Under the pieces are notes generated by a model. It ran no database searches. It had not been told where the DNA came from and was given only the letters and a program-made list of their open reading frames with translations. A program made the translations under genes and the position numbers. Positions 7,556 to 13,711 of a stretch of 14,442 nt of DNA are shown here, one piece after another. Each line of letters starts with the position of its first letter. Position 1 is the first letter of the stretch. Where the stretch lies: the NCBI GenBank assembly GCA_964448755.1, contig CAYUXF010000039.1:1-14442 (forward strand), read 5' to 3'. Origin of the DNA: CAYUXF01 sp964448755. GTDB lineage: Bacteria > Margulisbacteria > Termititenacia > Termititenacales > CAYUXF01.

Positions 7556-7566
7556 TAAAATGTCAA
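7538..7566 (-). promoter_or_regulatory. vapBC promoter
   Basis: On the minus strand there is a perfect -35 TTGACA (7566-7561), a 17-base spacer and a -10 TATCGT (7543-7538), predicting a start near 7531 and a leader of about 25 bases with the AAGGAG site. It is one of the best sigma70-type promoters in the window and is overlapped by the inverted repeat. Confidence 0.7.
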
Positions 7567-7664
7567 GAGTTTAAAATGAATTTTTAAATAAAAAGACTGT
7601 AAAAAATAGCATGCAAGTTTCTTATTGTTTTTCACGATAGTGTATTTATAACAGAGGGGATTTT

Positions 7665-7705
7665 AAAAAGCACATTTGGGAGCAGGCTCTTGAATGTGCT
7701 TTTTT
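7665..7705. terminator. Hairpin with T tract left of the assembly gap
   Basis: AAAAAGCACATT (7665-7676) pairs perfectly with AATGTGCTTTTT (7693-7704), with a small inner GAG/CTC pairing in the loop, followed by T-rich sequence. It reads as an intrinsic terminator on the plus strand; the A-rich left side also allows weak function on the minus strand. No gene is seen to feed it from the left, so it may end a short RNA or a transcript from inside the gap. Confidence 0.55.
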
Positions 7706-7720
7706 ATTTTGGAGCTAAAA

Positions 7721-7820
7721 NNNNNNNNNNNNNNNNNNNNNNNNNNNNNNNNNNNNNNNNNNNNNNNNNNNNNNNNNNNNNNNNNNNNNNNNNNNNNNNN
7801 NNNNNNNNNNNNNNNNNNNN
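7721..7820. other. Assembly gap (100 Ns)
   Basis: Exactly 100 unknown bases, a usual scaffolding placeholder, so the true distance may differ. It is flanked closely by hairpins on both sides, which means flanking features may not be adjacent in the real chromosome. Confidence 0.97.
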
Positions 7821-7855
7821 AAAAGAGCGGGCAAAATTGCCCGCTCTTTTGTTTT
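7821..7855. terminator. Bidirectional intrinsic terminator downstream of pgi
   Basis: AAAAGAGCGGGCAA (7821-7834) and TTGCCCGCTCTTTT (7837-7850) form a perfect 14-bp inverted repeat with a GC-rich core and T tracts on both strands. It lies 20 bases past the pgi stop and terminates the minus-strand cmk-DUF502-pgi direction; on the plus strand it could end a transcript emerging from the gap. Confidence 0.88.
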
Positions 7856-7870
7856 TATGACAAAGGCAGA

Positions 7871-9298
7871 TTAAAAGCTTACAATATTTTTTGCTGTAGT
7901 GTTTTCTAAAGATTTCTTATATTCGGCGTGTGCTGCTTCGTAGCCAGGTTTCCCTGCCATTGTAAAAAGTTTATCTTTCCAGAACTGAACACCCGGCTGA
8001 ATAAACGGGTTGTGTCCCATTAAGAAACCTTGAATACCGGTAGCTTTCATCAGCATGAAATGATATTTGCCAATGTTGCGCGGCGTGATCTTTTCAATTT
8101 CTATCGTCATGTTTGGTACACCATCTGCATAGTGGGCCGCCAACGGACCGTCGATAGTCATTTTATTAATTTCATTGAGCGATAATTTATTTTCAGGAAT
8201 ATAATTTAATTCATCGAGATTTGCTTCTGATCTGGGGATGACAAGATCATTGTCAGTACCCATTATTTTAGTGGCGATCTCAATTATGTTGCGCGGCCCT
8301 TGTTGCACTATTTGGCCGATGGAGTGGAGGTCGCGCGGATAAACTGCCGGCACTACGTGGATGCCGTGTCCCTGATGACCTTCTGATTCCGGCTCCAGCT
8401 GCATGGTCCAGAAAATATTGGCTTCAAAAAAAGAGGAGTTGGTCGTTTGATATTCAACAGCGGCTCCTTTGGTCCAGGCTATGTAACGCAATGCGGCGTA
8501 AACTGCCGCCGGATTGTTTTCAATATTATCTGTAGAATCCAATAATTTTTTTGTGTCGATATATCCTTTGATATATTCTTTTATATCAATGCCAGCTGCG
8601 GCAATTGGCACTAAACCAACAGGGGTAATGACCGAGAAACGGCCGCCGATATCGTCGGGGATAACAAATGTTTCATAACCCTCTTCGTCGGCTAGTTTTC
8701 TTAACGCCCCTTTGGCCTGGTCGGTAACGGCAATGATCTGTTCTTTGGCCGCGCTGCCGTGCTGGTTTTCGATCAGTTCTTTGATAAATCTAAAGGCGAT
8801 ACCTGGTTCAGTAGTAGTGCCTGATTTAGAAATAACAATAGCGCCGACTTTTTTGCCGGTAGCTATTTTTAAACAGTGGCTGTAAAAATCTGGGTCGGTG
8901 TCGCAGCCAAGAAAATAGATCTTGGGGCTGATGATATCATTATAATTTTTGCCGTAAATTGCTTCAATAACTGCCTTAGGCCCTAAATAAGAACCGCCGA
9001 TGCCGATAACAAAAAGAATGTCCGATCTTTTGGCCAGCGCCTGTGATTTGTCGATGATGTTATTGATCTCTTCTGCTGTTAAATTGACGGCATAGTCCTG
9101 CCAGCCGATCATCTTGACTGTTTTGTCTTTAATGTCGCCCTCGCCGTTGTTGAGCTGCGTAATGATCGTTTTGGTTTTTTCTAATGTGCCGGCCAATTCT
9201 TCGGCAGTGATCTTTACCTGTGTATTTGGCGTATTTAACATATTTTGATAATTTATTTTCATAGAACCCTCGCTTATAGTTTTTTGATTTAATTTCAT
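7871..9298 (-). CDS. pgi: Glucose-6-phosphate isomerase
   Basis: A cytoplasmic enzyme that interconverts glucose 6-phosphate and fructose 6-phosphate in glycolysis and gluconeogenesis. The 475 residues show GIGGSYLG (99-106), the phosphate-binding SKSGTTTE (157-164), the family signature around GGRFSVITPVG (218-228), the ESEGHQGHGIH region (304-314), DLHSIGQ (323-329, ring-opening His) and the C-terminal QPGVQFWKDKLF with the catalytic Lys region. It is of the shorter Firmicutes-like type. Start is ambiguous: the ATG at 9298 has GAGAGG 5 bases upstream, but the ATG at 9262 has GAGGG 5 bases upstream and matches where homologues begin (463 residues). The longer form is listed. DUF502 ends 80 bases upstream; a strong terminator follows the stop. 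Confidence 0.95.
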   Translation of the reverse strand: MKLNQKTISEGSMKINYQNMLNTPNTQVKITAEELAGTLEKTKTIITQLNNGEGDIKDKTVKMIGWQDYAVNLTAEEINNIIDKSQALAKRSDILFVIGIGGSYLGPKAVIEAIYGKNYNDIISPKIYFLGCDTDPDFYSHCLKIATGKKVGAIVISKSGTTTEPGIAFRFIKELIENQHGSAAKEQIIAVTDQAKGALRKLADEEGYETFVIPDDIGGRFSVITPVGLVPIAAAGIDIKEYIKGYIDTKKLLDSTDNIENNPAAVYAALRYIAWTKGAAVEYQTTNSSFFEANIFWTMQLEPESEGHQGHGIHVVPAVYPRDLHSIGQIVQQGPRNIIEIATKIMGTDNDLVIPRSEANLDELNYIPENKLSLNEINKMTIDGPLAAHYADGVPNMTIEIEKITPRNIGKYHFMLMKATGIQGFLMGHNPFIQPGVQFWKDKLFTMAGKPGYEAAHAEYKKSLENTTAKNIVSF

Positions 9299-9313
9299 GA
9301 TAACCTCTCTTTT

Positions 9314-9322
9314 AGAATAGCA
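9314..9322 (-). promoter_or_regulatory. Candidate extended -10 for pgi
   Basis: TGCTATTCT on the minus strand fits an extended -10 and predicts a start near 9307, inside the ribosome binding site of the upstream ATG. If this promoter is used, the internal ATG at 9262, with a leader of about 45 bases, would be the better start. No clear -35 is seen. Confidence 0.35.
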
Positions 9323-9378
9323 TAAAAGATGACAGCAAGTTTAACAAAAATACATATTAAAGAAAAGTTTTAAGATGC

Positions 9379-9984
9379 TTATTGCGGTGTAACGATTCCC
9401 GCCGACATGATCATTTTAAAACCTTCTTCGACAGTCATGTCTAAAATTGTAACATCGGCAGAGGGGACCATTACAAAATAGCCTGATGTCGGGTTTGGCG
9501 ATGTCGGTAAAAAGACAGATACTAGTTCTTGTCCCAGATCTTTGCCATTGGCTTTTATTCCCGAGCTTTTGTCGCGTGTAATAAAGCCGATCGTCTGCAT
9601 CCCTTTGCGGGGATATTCTACCAGCACTACCTTTTTAAAGGCAGTAGATTGGCTGGAGAGTGTTACCGCGTTGACGATCTGTTTGGTGGAAGAATAAATG
9701 TTTTTTACCAGAGGCAGCTTTTCCAGTAATTCATCCATATATGTCAGCAGTTGTTTGGTGAATATATTTTTGGCTAATGCGCCGATCATTAGAATAACTA
9801 ATATTGTCGATATAATGCCTAAGCCAGGGATCTTGCCGCCAATGAGCGGAATTGCATTTTCTAGCATGCTCAGTAAAAAAGAGATAACAGAAAATGTAAT
9901 GAAAATAGGTATAATTATTATTAACCCGGTAAAGAAAGTGTTGCCGAGTTCTTTTAAAATATTTTTTTTGTGTTCTTCCTGCAT
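9379..9984 (-). CDS. DUF502 family membrane protein
   Basis: A 201-residue protein of the DUF502 family, which is widespread in bacteria and related to the plant LIKE-COV proteins; biochemical function unknown. Two membrane spans (about 16-40 and 53-72) precede a soluble domain with the family signatures PLVKNIYSSTKQ (91-102), PTSPNPTSGYF (160-170) and LDMTVEEG (181-188). The length is normal. It lies seven bases after cmk and may be co-transcribed, but the cmk stop codon is embedded in a TATAAT that ends 6 bases before this ATG, so it probably also has its own leaderless transcript. No ribosome binding site is present before the ATG. Confidence 0.93.
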   Translation of the reverse strand: MQEEHKKNILKELGNTFFTGLIIIIPIFITFSVISFLLSMLENAIPLIGGKIPGLGIISTILVILMIGALAKNIFTKQLLTYMDELLEKLPLVKNIYSSTKQIVNAVTLSSQSTAFKKVVLVEYPRKGMQTIGFITRDKSSGIKANGKDLGQELVSVFLPTSPNPTSGYFVMVPSADVTILDMTVEEGFKMIMSAGIVTPQ

Positions 9985-9990
9985 GGATAT

Positions 9991-9996
9991 ATTATA
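9991..9996 (-). promoter_or_regulatory. Leaderless-type -10 of the DUF502 gene, overlapping the cmk stop
   Basis: A perfect TATAAT on the minus strand ends 6 bases before the ATG at 9984 and contains the TAA of cmk. The -35 position holds TTTGGA, a weak match. The geometry equals that of cmk and Anbu. Confidence 0.5.
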
Positions 9997-10609
9997 GTTT
10001 ATTTTTAACTATTTCCAAAATTTTATCGACGACCTCATTGATAGAGAGACCGGTCGTGTCTATTTCTATGGCGTCAGCGGTTTTTATCAGCGGCGAAGAT
10101 TCTCGTTCTGAATCTAACTTATCGCGTAAAATTATCTCTTCTTTTATTTTGGAGAGATCAACGCTCTCTTTTTTATCGATGAGTTCCTGGTAGCGCCGTT
10201 TGGCTCGTTCATCGACCGAGGCATTTAGAAATATTTTTACTTCGGCATCCGGAAAAACGACCGAACCGATATCGCGTCCTTCCATGACGACATTGTTTTG
10301 CCGGGCCGTTTCGCGCTGTTTTTCTACAATGAATGGCCGCACTTGCTTATGTGCAGAGACTTGGGAGACAGTATTTGTTACAGCCCTGGTGCGGATCTCT
10401 TGTTCTGGAATGTCTTGAAAATTAATTGCGGGTAAAATAGATAATATCTCTTGTGGATCGGCCGGATCGAGCTGCTTTTTTAAGACATTAGCTGTCAGCC
10501 AGCGGTAATAGGCTCCTGTATCGATGTGTTTGAATGCCAGTTTTTTGGCAACTAATTTGGCTACGGTGCTTTTGCCGGAACCAGCCGGTCCGTCGATCGC
10601 TATTTTCAT
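9992..10609 (-). CDS. cmk: Cytidylate kinase
   Basis: A cytoplasmic kinase that phosphorylates CMP and dCMP with ATP for nucleotide supply. The 205 residues contain the P-loop GPAGSGKST (7-15), DTGAYYR (30-36), EGRDIGSVVFP (110-120) and the lid region RDKLDSERESSPL (162-174), where the conserved Arg and Asp residues are kept. It is slightly shorter than the common 217-230 residues, mainly around the CMP-binding insert (about 45-75). The ATG at 10609 starts directly at the family N-terminus. There is no Shine-Dalgarno sequence; TATAAT ends 6 bases before the ATG. It heads the minus-strand run cmk, DUF502, pgi and is divergent from the methyltransferase gene. Confidence 0.95.
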   Translation of the reverse strand: MKIAIDGPAGSGKSTVAKLVAKKLAFKHIDTGAYYRWLTANVLKKQLDPADPQEILSILPAINFQDIPEQEIRTRAVTNTVSQVSAHKQVRPFIVEKQRETARQNNVVMEGRDIGSVVFPDAEVKIFLNASVDERAKRRYQELIDKKESVDLSKIKEEIILRDKLDSERESSPLIKTADAIEIDTTGLSINEVVDKILEIVKNKL

Positions 10610-10615
10610 ATAACG

Positions 10616-10644
10616 ATTATAAGAGGTAATGTTTAAAAGTTAAA
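10616..10644 (-). promoter_or_regulatory. Leaderless-type promoter of cmk
   Basis: A perfect -10 TATAAT (10621-10616) ends 6 bases before the ATG, placing +1 at the start codon. A TTTAAC lies 17 bases upstream (10644-10639) as a partial -35. Confidence 0.6.
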
Positions 10645-10663
10645 TATTTTTTTGCAAAAAACA

Positions 10664-10692
10664 TTAAAAAAAGACGATTAAATTAATATAAT
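10664..10692 (+). promoter_or_regulatory. Promoter of the methyltransferase gene
   Basis: TTAAAA (10664-10669), a 17-base spacer and a perfect TATAAT (10687-10692) predict a start near 10699, only about 8 bases before the ATG at 10707. AGGA at 10697-10700 would be at the very 5' end of the transcript. Confidence 0.5.
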
Positions 10693-10706
10693 TGTTAGGA
10701 AAAACC

Positions 10707-11504
10707 ATGTATATTAAATTGCTTGCACTACAAAAATGCTCTTTTGATGATAACGCCAAAAGATTATTGAAAGATAGTTATATAAAATTTATGTATGGTG
10801 TTTGGCGTGAGGTGGCGGCCTATGCTCAGCCCGCCGACCTTATTCCCTGGCTGCGCAATATAATAGAACAGGATCGCAGTATTTACCCGGAGGCGCTGGC
10901 GCTTTTTCCTGATAACCAGTTCTGGAACGATGTTTTTAATATTAAGACAATTTCTCTTCTTGGTCATTATCGGGAACAGGAAGTTGAACGGCTTTTTTAC
11001 GAGAAAAAAGAGGTTTTGCCTTACGGTCCGAGTGCTGCGGATTCTTGTGCCTGTATTTACAATAAGGGCTTGCTGACGCCGGAGGATATTCTCCTTGATA
11101 TTGGCAGCGGCGAAGGGGCGTTTTTGGCTTATTCGGCAGTGCTACCGCTGCGCGAAATTATTGGCGTGGAGATCAGGCCGGAACTATACAAAAGAAGCCT
11201 AGATAATTTGGCGCGCCATCAGCTTCTTTATCCGCAGACCAAAATAACGCTTTGCTGTGATGATGTTTTGGATCGCCAGGATTTGATCAATCGGGCGACA
11301 GTTTTTTATTTGTTAAATCCGGTCGGCAAAAATTTATTAAAGAAGATATTGAACTTAATTGAACAGAGCTTAAAAATAAATCCGCGCAAGATTAAATTTA
11401 TTTATTCCAGTGCGGAATTTAATTTAACGGTCAGTCGCCAAAAGTGGCTCTCTTCGGCCAGAACAATTAAAGCGGATCATATCTATTTTTGGGAAAGTCT
11501 GTAG
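10707..11504 (+). CDS. Class I SAM-dependent methyltransferase, Dot1-like motifs
   Basis: A 265-residue protein with a helical N-terminal part (1-100) and a Rossmann methyltransferase domain. Motif I is DIGSGEGAF (131-139), the acidic ribose-binding residue is Glu155 in GVEIRP, a CDDVLD segment (184-189) follows, and LLNPVGKNLL (202-211) lies at the motif IV position. The YGPSAADS start of the domain followed by LDIGSGEG and IGVEIRPELY recalls Dot1-type and related orphan methyltransferases; the substrate is unknown. A TTG at 10692 is in frame but overlaps the -10 box; the ATG at 10707 has AGGA 6 bases upstream and is preferred. It stands alone, divergent from cmk and converging on cysS with a 5-base gap. 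Confidence 0.82.
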   Translation: MYIKLLALQKCSFDDNAKRLLKDSYIKFMYGVWREVAAYAQPADLIPWLRNIIEQDRSIYPEALALFPDNQFWNDVFNIKTISLLGHYREQEVERLFYEKKEVLPYGPSAADSCACIYNKGLLTPEDILLDIGSGEGAFLAYSAVLPLREIIGVEIRPELYKRSLDNLARHQLLYPQTKITLCCDDVLDRQDLINRATVFYLLNPVGKNLLKKILNLIEQSLKINPRKIKFIYSSAEFNLTVSRQKWLSSARTIKADHIYFWESL

Positions 11505-11509
11505 CGTTG

Positions 11510-12862
11510 TTAGTTTTTTTCTACCTTGGTTCCTTCTGGCGTGTCTTTTATCTGCCAGCCCTGAGCGATAATTTCTGCTTTTAGTTTGTCTGCTGCCGCC
11601 CAGTCTTTGTTATTTCTGGCTTCATTCCTTTTTGTAATAAGTTCTAAAATTTCTGGCGGCACAGTTTCTTCTTTTTCATAATAAAAAATACCGAGAATGT
11701 CGCCAAGTTCTTTCAAAAGTTTTGCGCCGTCTGCGCTTTGCTGTTTGTTTGTTTCTGTAGCCAGGGAAAATAAAACGCCGATCGCGCCGGCCGAGTTAAA
11801 ATCATCGTCCATATAATCCATAAATTTATTTTTATAGTTATCTAAATTTTTTTGATCTGGAGAAATAATGCTTATTCCAGAGATATTGTTTTTAATAGTT
11901 TGTTTTAATTTAAGTAATCCCTTTTTTGCCTCATCTAGCTGTTGATCAGAGTAATTGATCGGTGAGCGGTAGTGTGTGGAGAGTAAAAAGAAGCGAATGA
12001 CATCGGGGTCATATTTTTTTAACACTTCTCTGATAGTAAAAAAATTGCCCAGCGATTTTGACATTTTTTCATTGTCGATCCGGACAAAGCCGTTGTGCAG
12101 CCAGTATTTAGCGAACGGCTTGCAGGTGAGCGCTTCAGATTGCGCTATTTCATTTTCGTGATGCGGAAAGATCAGATCTTTGCCGCCGCCGTGAATGTCG
12201 AGCGTTTCTATCCCTGCCTCTTTGAGCGACATTACAGAACACTCTATATGCCAACCGGGTCTCCCTTTGCCCCACGGAGACTCCCAATAAGGCTCATTTT
12301 CTTTGGCCGGTTTCCAGAGCGTGAAATCTAGCGGATCTTCTTTATTGTCATTGATATCGATCCTTGAGCCTGCCTCCATGTCTTCGAGTTTGCGGTTAGA
12401 GAGTTTGCCGTATTCTTTGAAGCGATTCACTCTAAAAAAGACCTCGCCCTCTTTTTCATAAGCGAACCCTTTTTCTATCAATTGGTCAATGTGTTCTATC
12501 ATGCCAGCTATGTTATCGGTCGCTTTAGGATAAGTGCTGGCGTCTTTAATATTTAAAGCCCGGACATCTTCATAGTAGGCGGCGATGTTTTTTTTGGTTA
12601 TTTCATCAATAGAGACGCCGGCTTCATTGGCCCGTTTAATTATTTTGTCATCGACATCGGTAAAGTTTTGAATGTAATTAACAGTGTATTTTAAATACTC
12701 CAGATAACGTCTGATCATGTCGAATGCAACATAGGCGCGGGCGTGACCGATATGGCAGTAGTCGTAAACCGTAACGCCGCAGACGTACATATTAACTTTA
12801 GGCGGATTGAGTGGTTGAAATTCCTCTTTGCTGTTGGTTAGTGTATTGTAAATTTGCAGCAT
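11510..12862 (-). CDS. cysS: Cysteinyl-tRNA synthetase
   Basis: A class I aminoacyl-tRNA synthetase that charges tRNA-Cys in the cytoplasm. The 450 residues include the HIGH motif (His37-His40 in CHIGHARAY), the KMSKS loop (266-270, KMSKSLGN) and the zinc site that selects cysteine: Cys28, Cys208 (WHIECS), His234 or His235 and Glu238 (FPHHENE). The C-terminal anticodon-binding part ends with the usual RNEARNNKDWAAADKLK helix. The length is close to the family norm of about 460. The ATG abuts the TAA of cysE with no spacer, so translation is probably coupled. It ends five bases from the convergent methyltransferase gene, with no obvious terminator. Confidence 0.97.
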   Translation of the reverse strand: MLQIYNTLTNSKEEFQPLNPPKVNMYVCGVTVYDYCHIGHARAYVAFDMIRRYLEYLKYTVNYIQNFTDVDDKIIKRANEAGVSIDEITKKNIAAYYEDVRALNIKDASTYPKATDNIAGMIEHIDQLIEKGFAYEKEGEVFFRVNRFKEYGKLSNRKLEDMEAGSRIDINDNKEDPLDFTLWKPAKENEPYWESPWGKGRPGWHIECSVMSLKEAGIETLDIHGGGKDLIFPHHENEIAQSEALTCKPFAKYWLHNGFVRIDNEKMSKSLGNFFTIREVLKKYDPDVIRFFLLSTHYRSPINYSDQQLDEAKKGLLKLKQTIKNNISGISIISPDQKNLDNYKNKFMDYMDDDFNSAGAIGVLFSLATETNKQQSADGAKLLKELGDILGIFYYEKEETVPPEILELITKRNEARNNKDWAAADKLKAEIIAQGWQIKDTPEGTKVEKN

Positions 12863-13492
12863 TTAAACAGAGTGTCCTGAGCGGCGGCATTTTTCTTCAA
12901 TACTGGTAATGCGCTCAATAAGGTTAACGAAAGTTTTTTCCAGCGGGTCGGGCAGTGAGTTCCAATCGAGTTCTTCTTCAACTAGTTTTTTGCCTTCCTG
13001 CATAATAATTCTGCCGGGGTTGCCAACTACGGTGCAATTGTCGGCAACGGGTTTAATTACGACCGAATTGGCTCCGATCCTGCAGTTTTGGCCTATAGTA
13101 ATAGCACCCAGTATTTTAGCGCCGGCGCCTATTATAGTATGTGCACCGATGGTCGGGTGCCTTTTGCCAGGTTCTCTTTTAGTGCCGCCCAATGTTACAC
13201 CATGGTAAATAATACAGTTGTTGCCTATTTCGGCCGTTTCGCCAATGACAACGCCCATGCCGTGATCGATAAAAACCTCTTGGCCTATTTTGGCACCGGG
13301 GTGGATCTCAATGCCGGTTAAAAAACGGCTGATCTGCGATATTAAACGGGGCAGAACAGGTATTTTTAAAACATAAAGCAGATGTGCCAGGCGATGGAAC
13401 CAGATAGCCCAGATGCCCTGATACATTAAAACTTCAAATATATTTTTAGCGGCCGGATCTCCATGAAACGCCGCTTTTATCTCTCCATACAT
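12863..13492 (-). CDS. cysE: Serine O-acetyltransferase
   Basis: This enzyme acetylates L-serine with acetyl-CoA, the first step of cysteine synthesis. The 209 residues have a short helical N-terminal domain (1-58, containing DPAAKNIFEVL) and a left-handed beta-helix of hexapeptide repeats. IEIHPGA (61-67), the catalytic Asp76-His77 in DHGMGVVIGETA, His97 in YHGVTLGGT and VVGNPGR (155-161) are all in place. The length suits the Firmicutes-type short SAT. The pairing with cysS, directly abutting, links cysteine supply to charging, as in Bacillus cysE-cysS. The -10 box ends 7 bases before the ATG, which leaves no space for a T-box or S-box leader. Confidence 0.96.
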   Translation of the reverse strand: MYGEIKAAFHGDPAAKNIFEVLMYQGIWAIWFHRLAHLLYVLKIPVLPRLISQISRFLTGIEIHPGAKIGQEVFIDHGMGVVIGETAEIGNNCIIYHGVTLGGTKREPGKRHPTIGAHTIIGAGAKILGAITIGQNCRIGANSVVIKPVADNCTVVGNPGRIIMQEGKKLVEEELDWNSLPDPLEKTFVNLIERITSIEEKCRRSGHSV

Positions 13493-13499
13493 GAGCGTG

Positions 13500-13508
13500 A
13501 TTTTAACA
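13500..13508 (-). promoter_or_regulatory. Extended -10 of the cysE-cysS operon
   Basis: TGTTAAAAT on the minus strand is an extended -10 whose hexamer ends 7 bases before the cysE ATG, predicting a leader of about one base. No ribosome binding site precedes the ATG. Confidence 0.5.
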
Positions 13509-13527
13509 CAAATCCTAAAAAATGGAA

Positions 13528-13556
13528 TTTACACAAAATATTAACTTTGTTATAAT
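13528..13556 (+). promoter_or_regulatory. tRNA-Gly promoter
   Basis: TTTACA (13528-13533), a 17-base spacer and TATAAT (13551-13556) form a near-consensus promoter. The predicted start near 13563 gives a 5' leader of about 46 bases, to be removed by RNase P. Confidence 0.75.
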
Positions 13557-13608
13557 CTGCGTCCAATTATTTGTTAATTGGTAAAATTTGACCTTTGTTT
13601 CTCTTTAC

Positions 13609-13684
13609 GCGGAAGTAGCTCAGTTGGTAGAGCACAACCTTGCCAAGGTTGGGGTCGCGAGTTCGAGTCTCGTCTTCCGCTCCA
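13609..13684 (+). tRNA. tRNA-Gly (anticodon GCC)
   Basis: A full 76-base cloverleaf: acceptor stem GCGGAAG/CTTCCGC, D-arm stem GCTC/GAGC, anticodon stem CAACC/GGTTG with loop TTGCCAA (anticodon GCC at 13642-13644), T arm GCGAG/CTCGT around TTCGAGT, discriminator T and an encoded CCA at 13682-13684. It reads GGC and GGT glycine codons. A T6 tract follows at 13687-13692, without a separate hairpin. Confidence 0.98.
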
Positions 13685-13696
13685 GATTTTTTCTGA

Positions 13697-13702
13697 TATA
13701 AT
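13697..13702 (+). promoter_or_regulatory. Candidate -10 of pyrK in the tRNA-pyrK gap
   Basis: A perfect TATAAT ends 9 bases before the pyrK ATG and no ribosome binding site is present. A -35 would have to lie inside the tRNA 3' end and is poor, so pyrK may also be read from the tRNA promoter. Confidence 0.4.
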
Positions 13703-13711
13703 GCCCAAACT

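Larger units (their letters stand above)
7506..7870. other. Gene-free stretch between vapB and pgi
   Basis: These 365 bases carry no supported gene. From left to right they contain the vapBC ribosome binding site, operator and promoter (to 7566), about 100 bases of AT-rich sequence with a weak plus-strand promoter-like pair (TTGTTT 7625-7630, TATAAC 7647-7652), a hairpin with a T tract (7665-7705), the assembly gap (7721-7820) and the pgi terminator (7821-7855). A gene could be hidden in the gap if its true length is larger than shown. Confidence 0.7.

Noticed and set aside
7694..7909. Plus-strand open frame across the assembly gap
   Set aside because: About half is N, it starts inside a terminator hairpin, and it overlaps the pgi end; nothing supports it.
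9698..9997. 99-codon plus-strand frame opposite DUF502
   Set aside because: It mirrors the DUF502 gene in a complementary frame, and the DUF502 signatures are unambiguous on the minus strand.
10692..10706. TTG start adding five residues to the methyltransferase
   Set aside because: The TTG overlaps the -10 box and would lie upstream of the predicted transcript start; the ATG at 10707 has AGGA at proper spacing.
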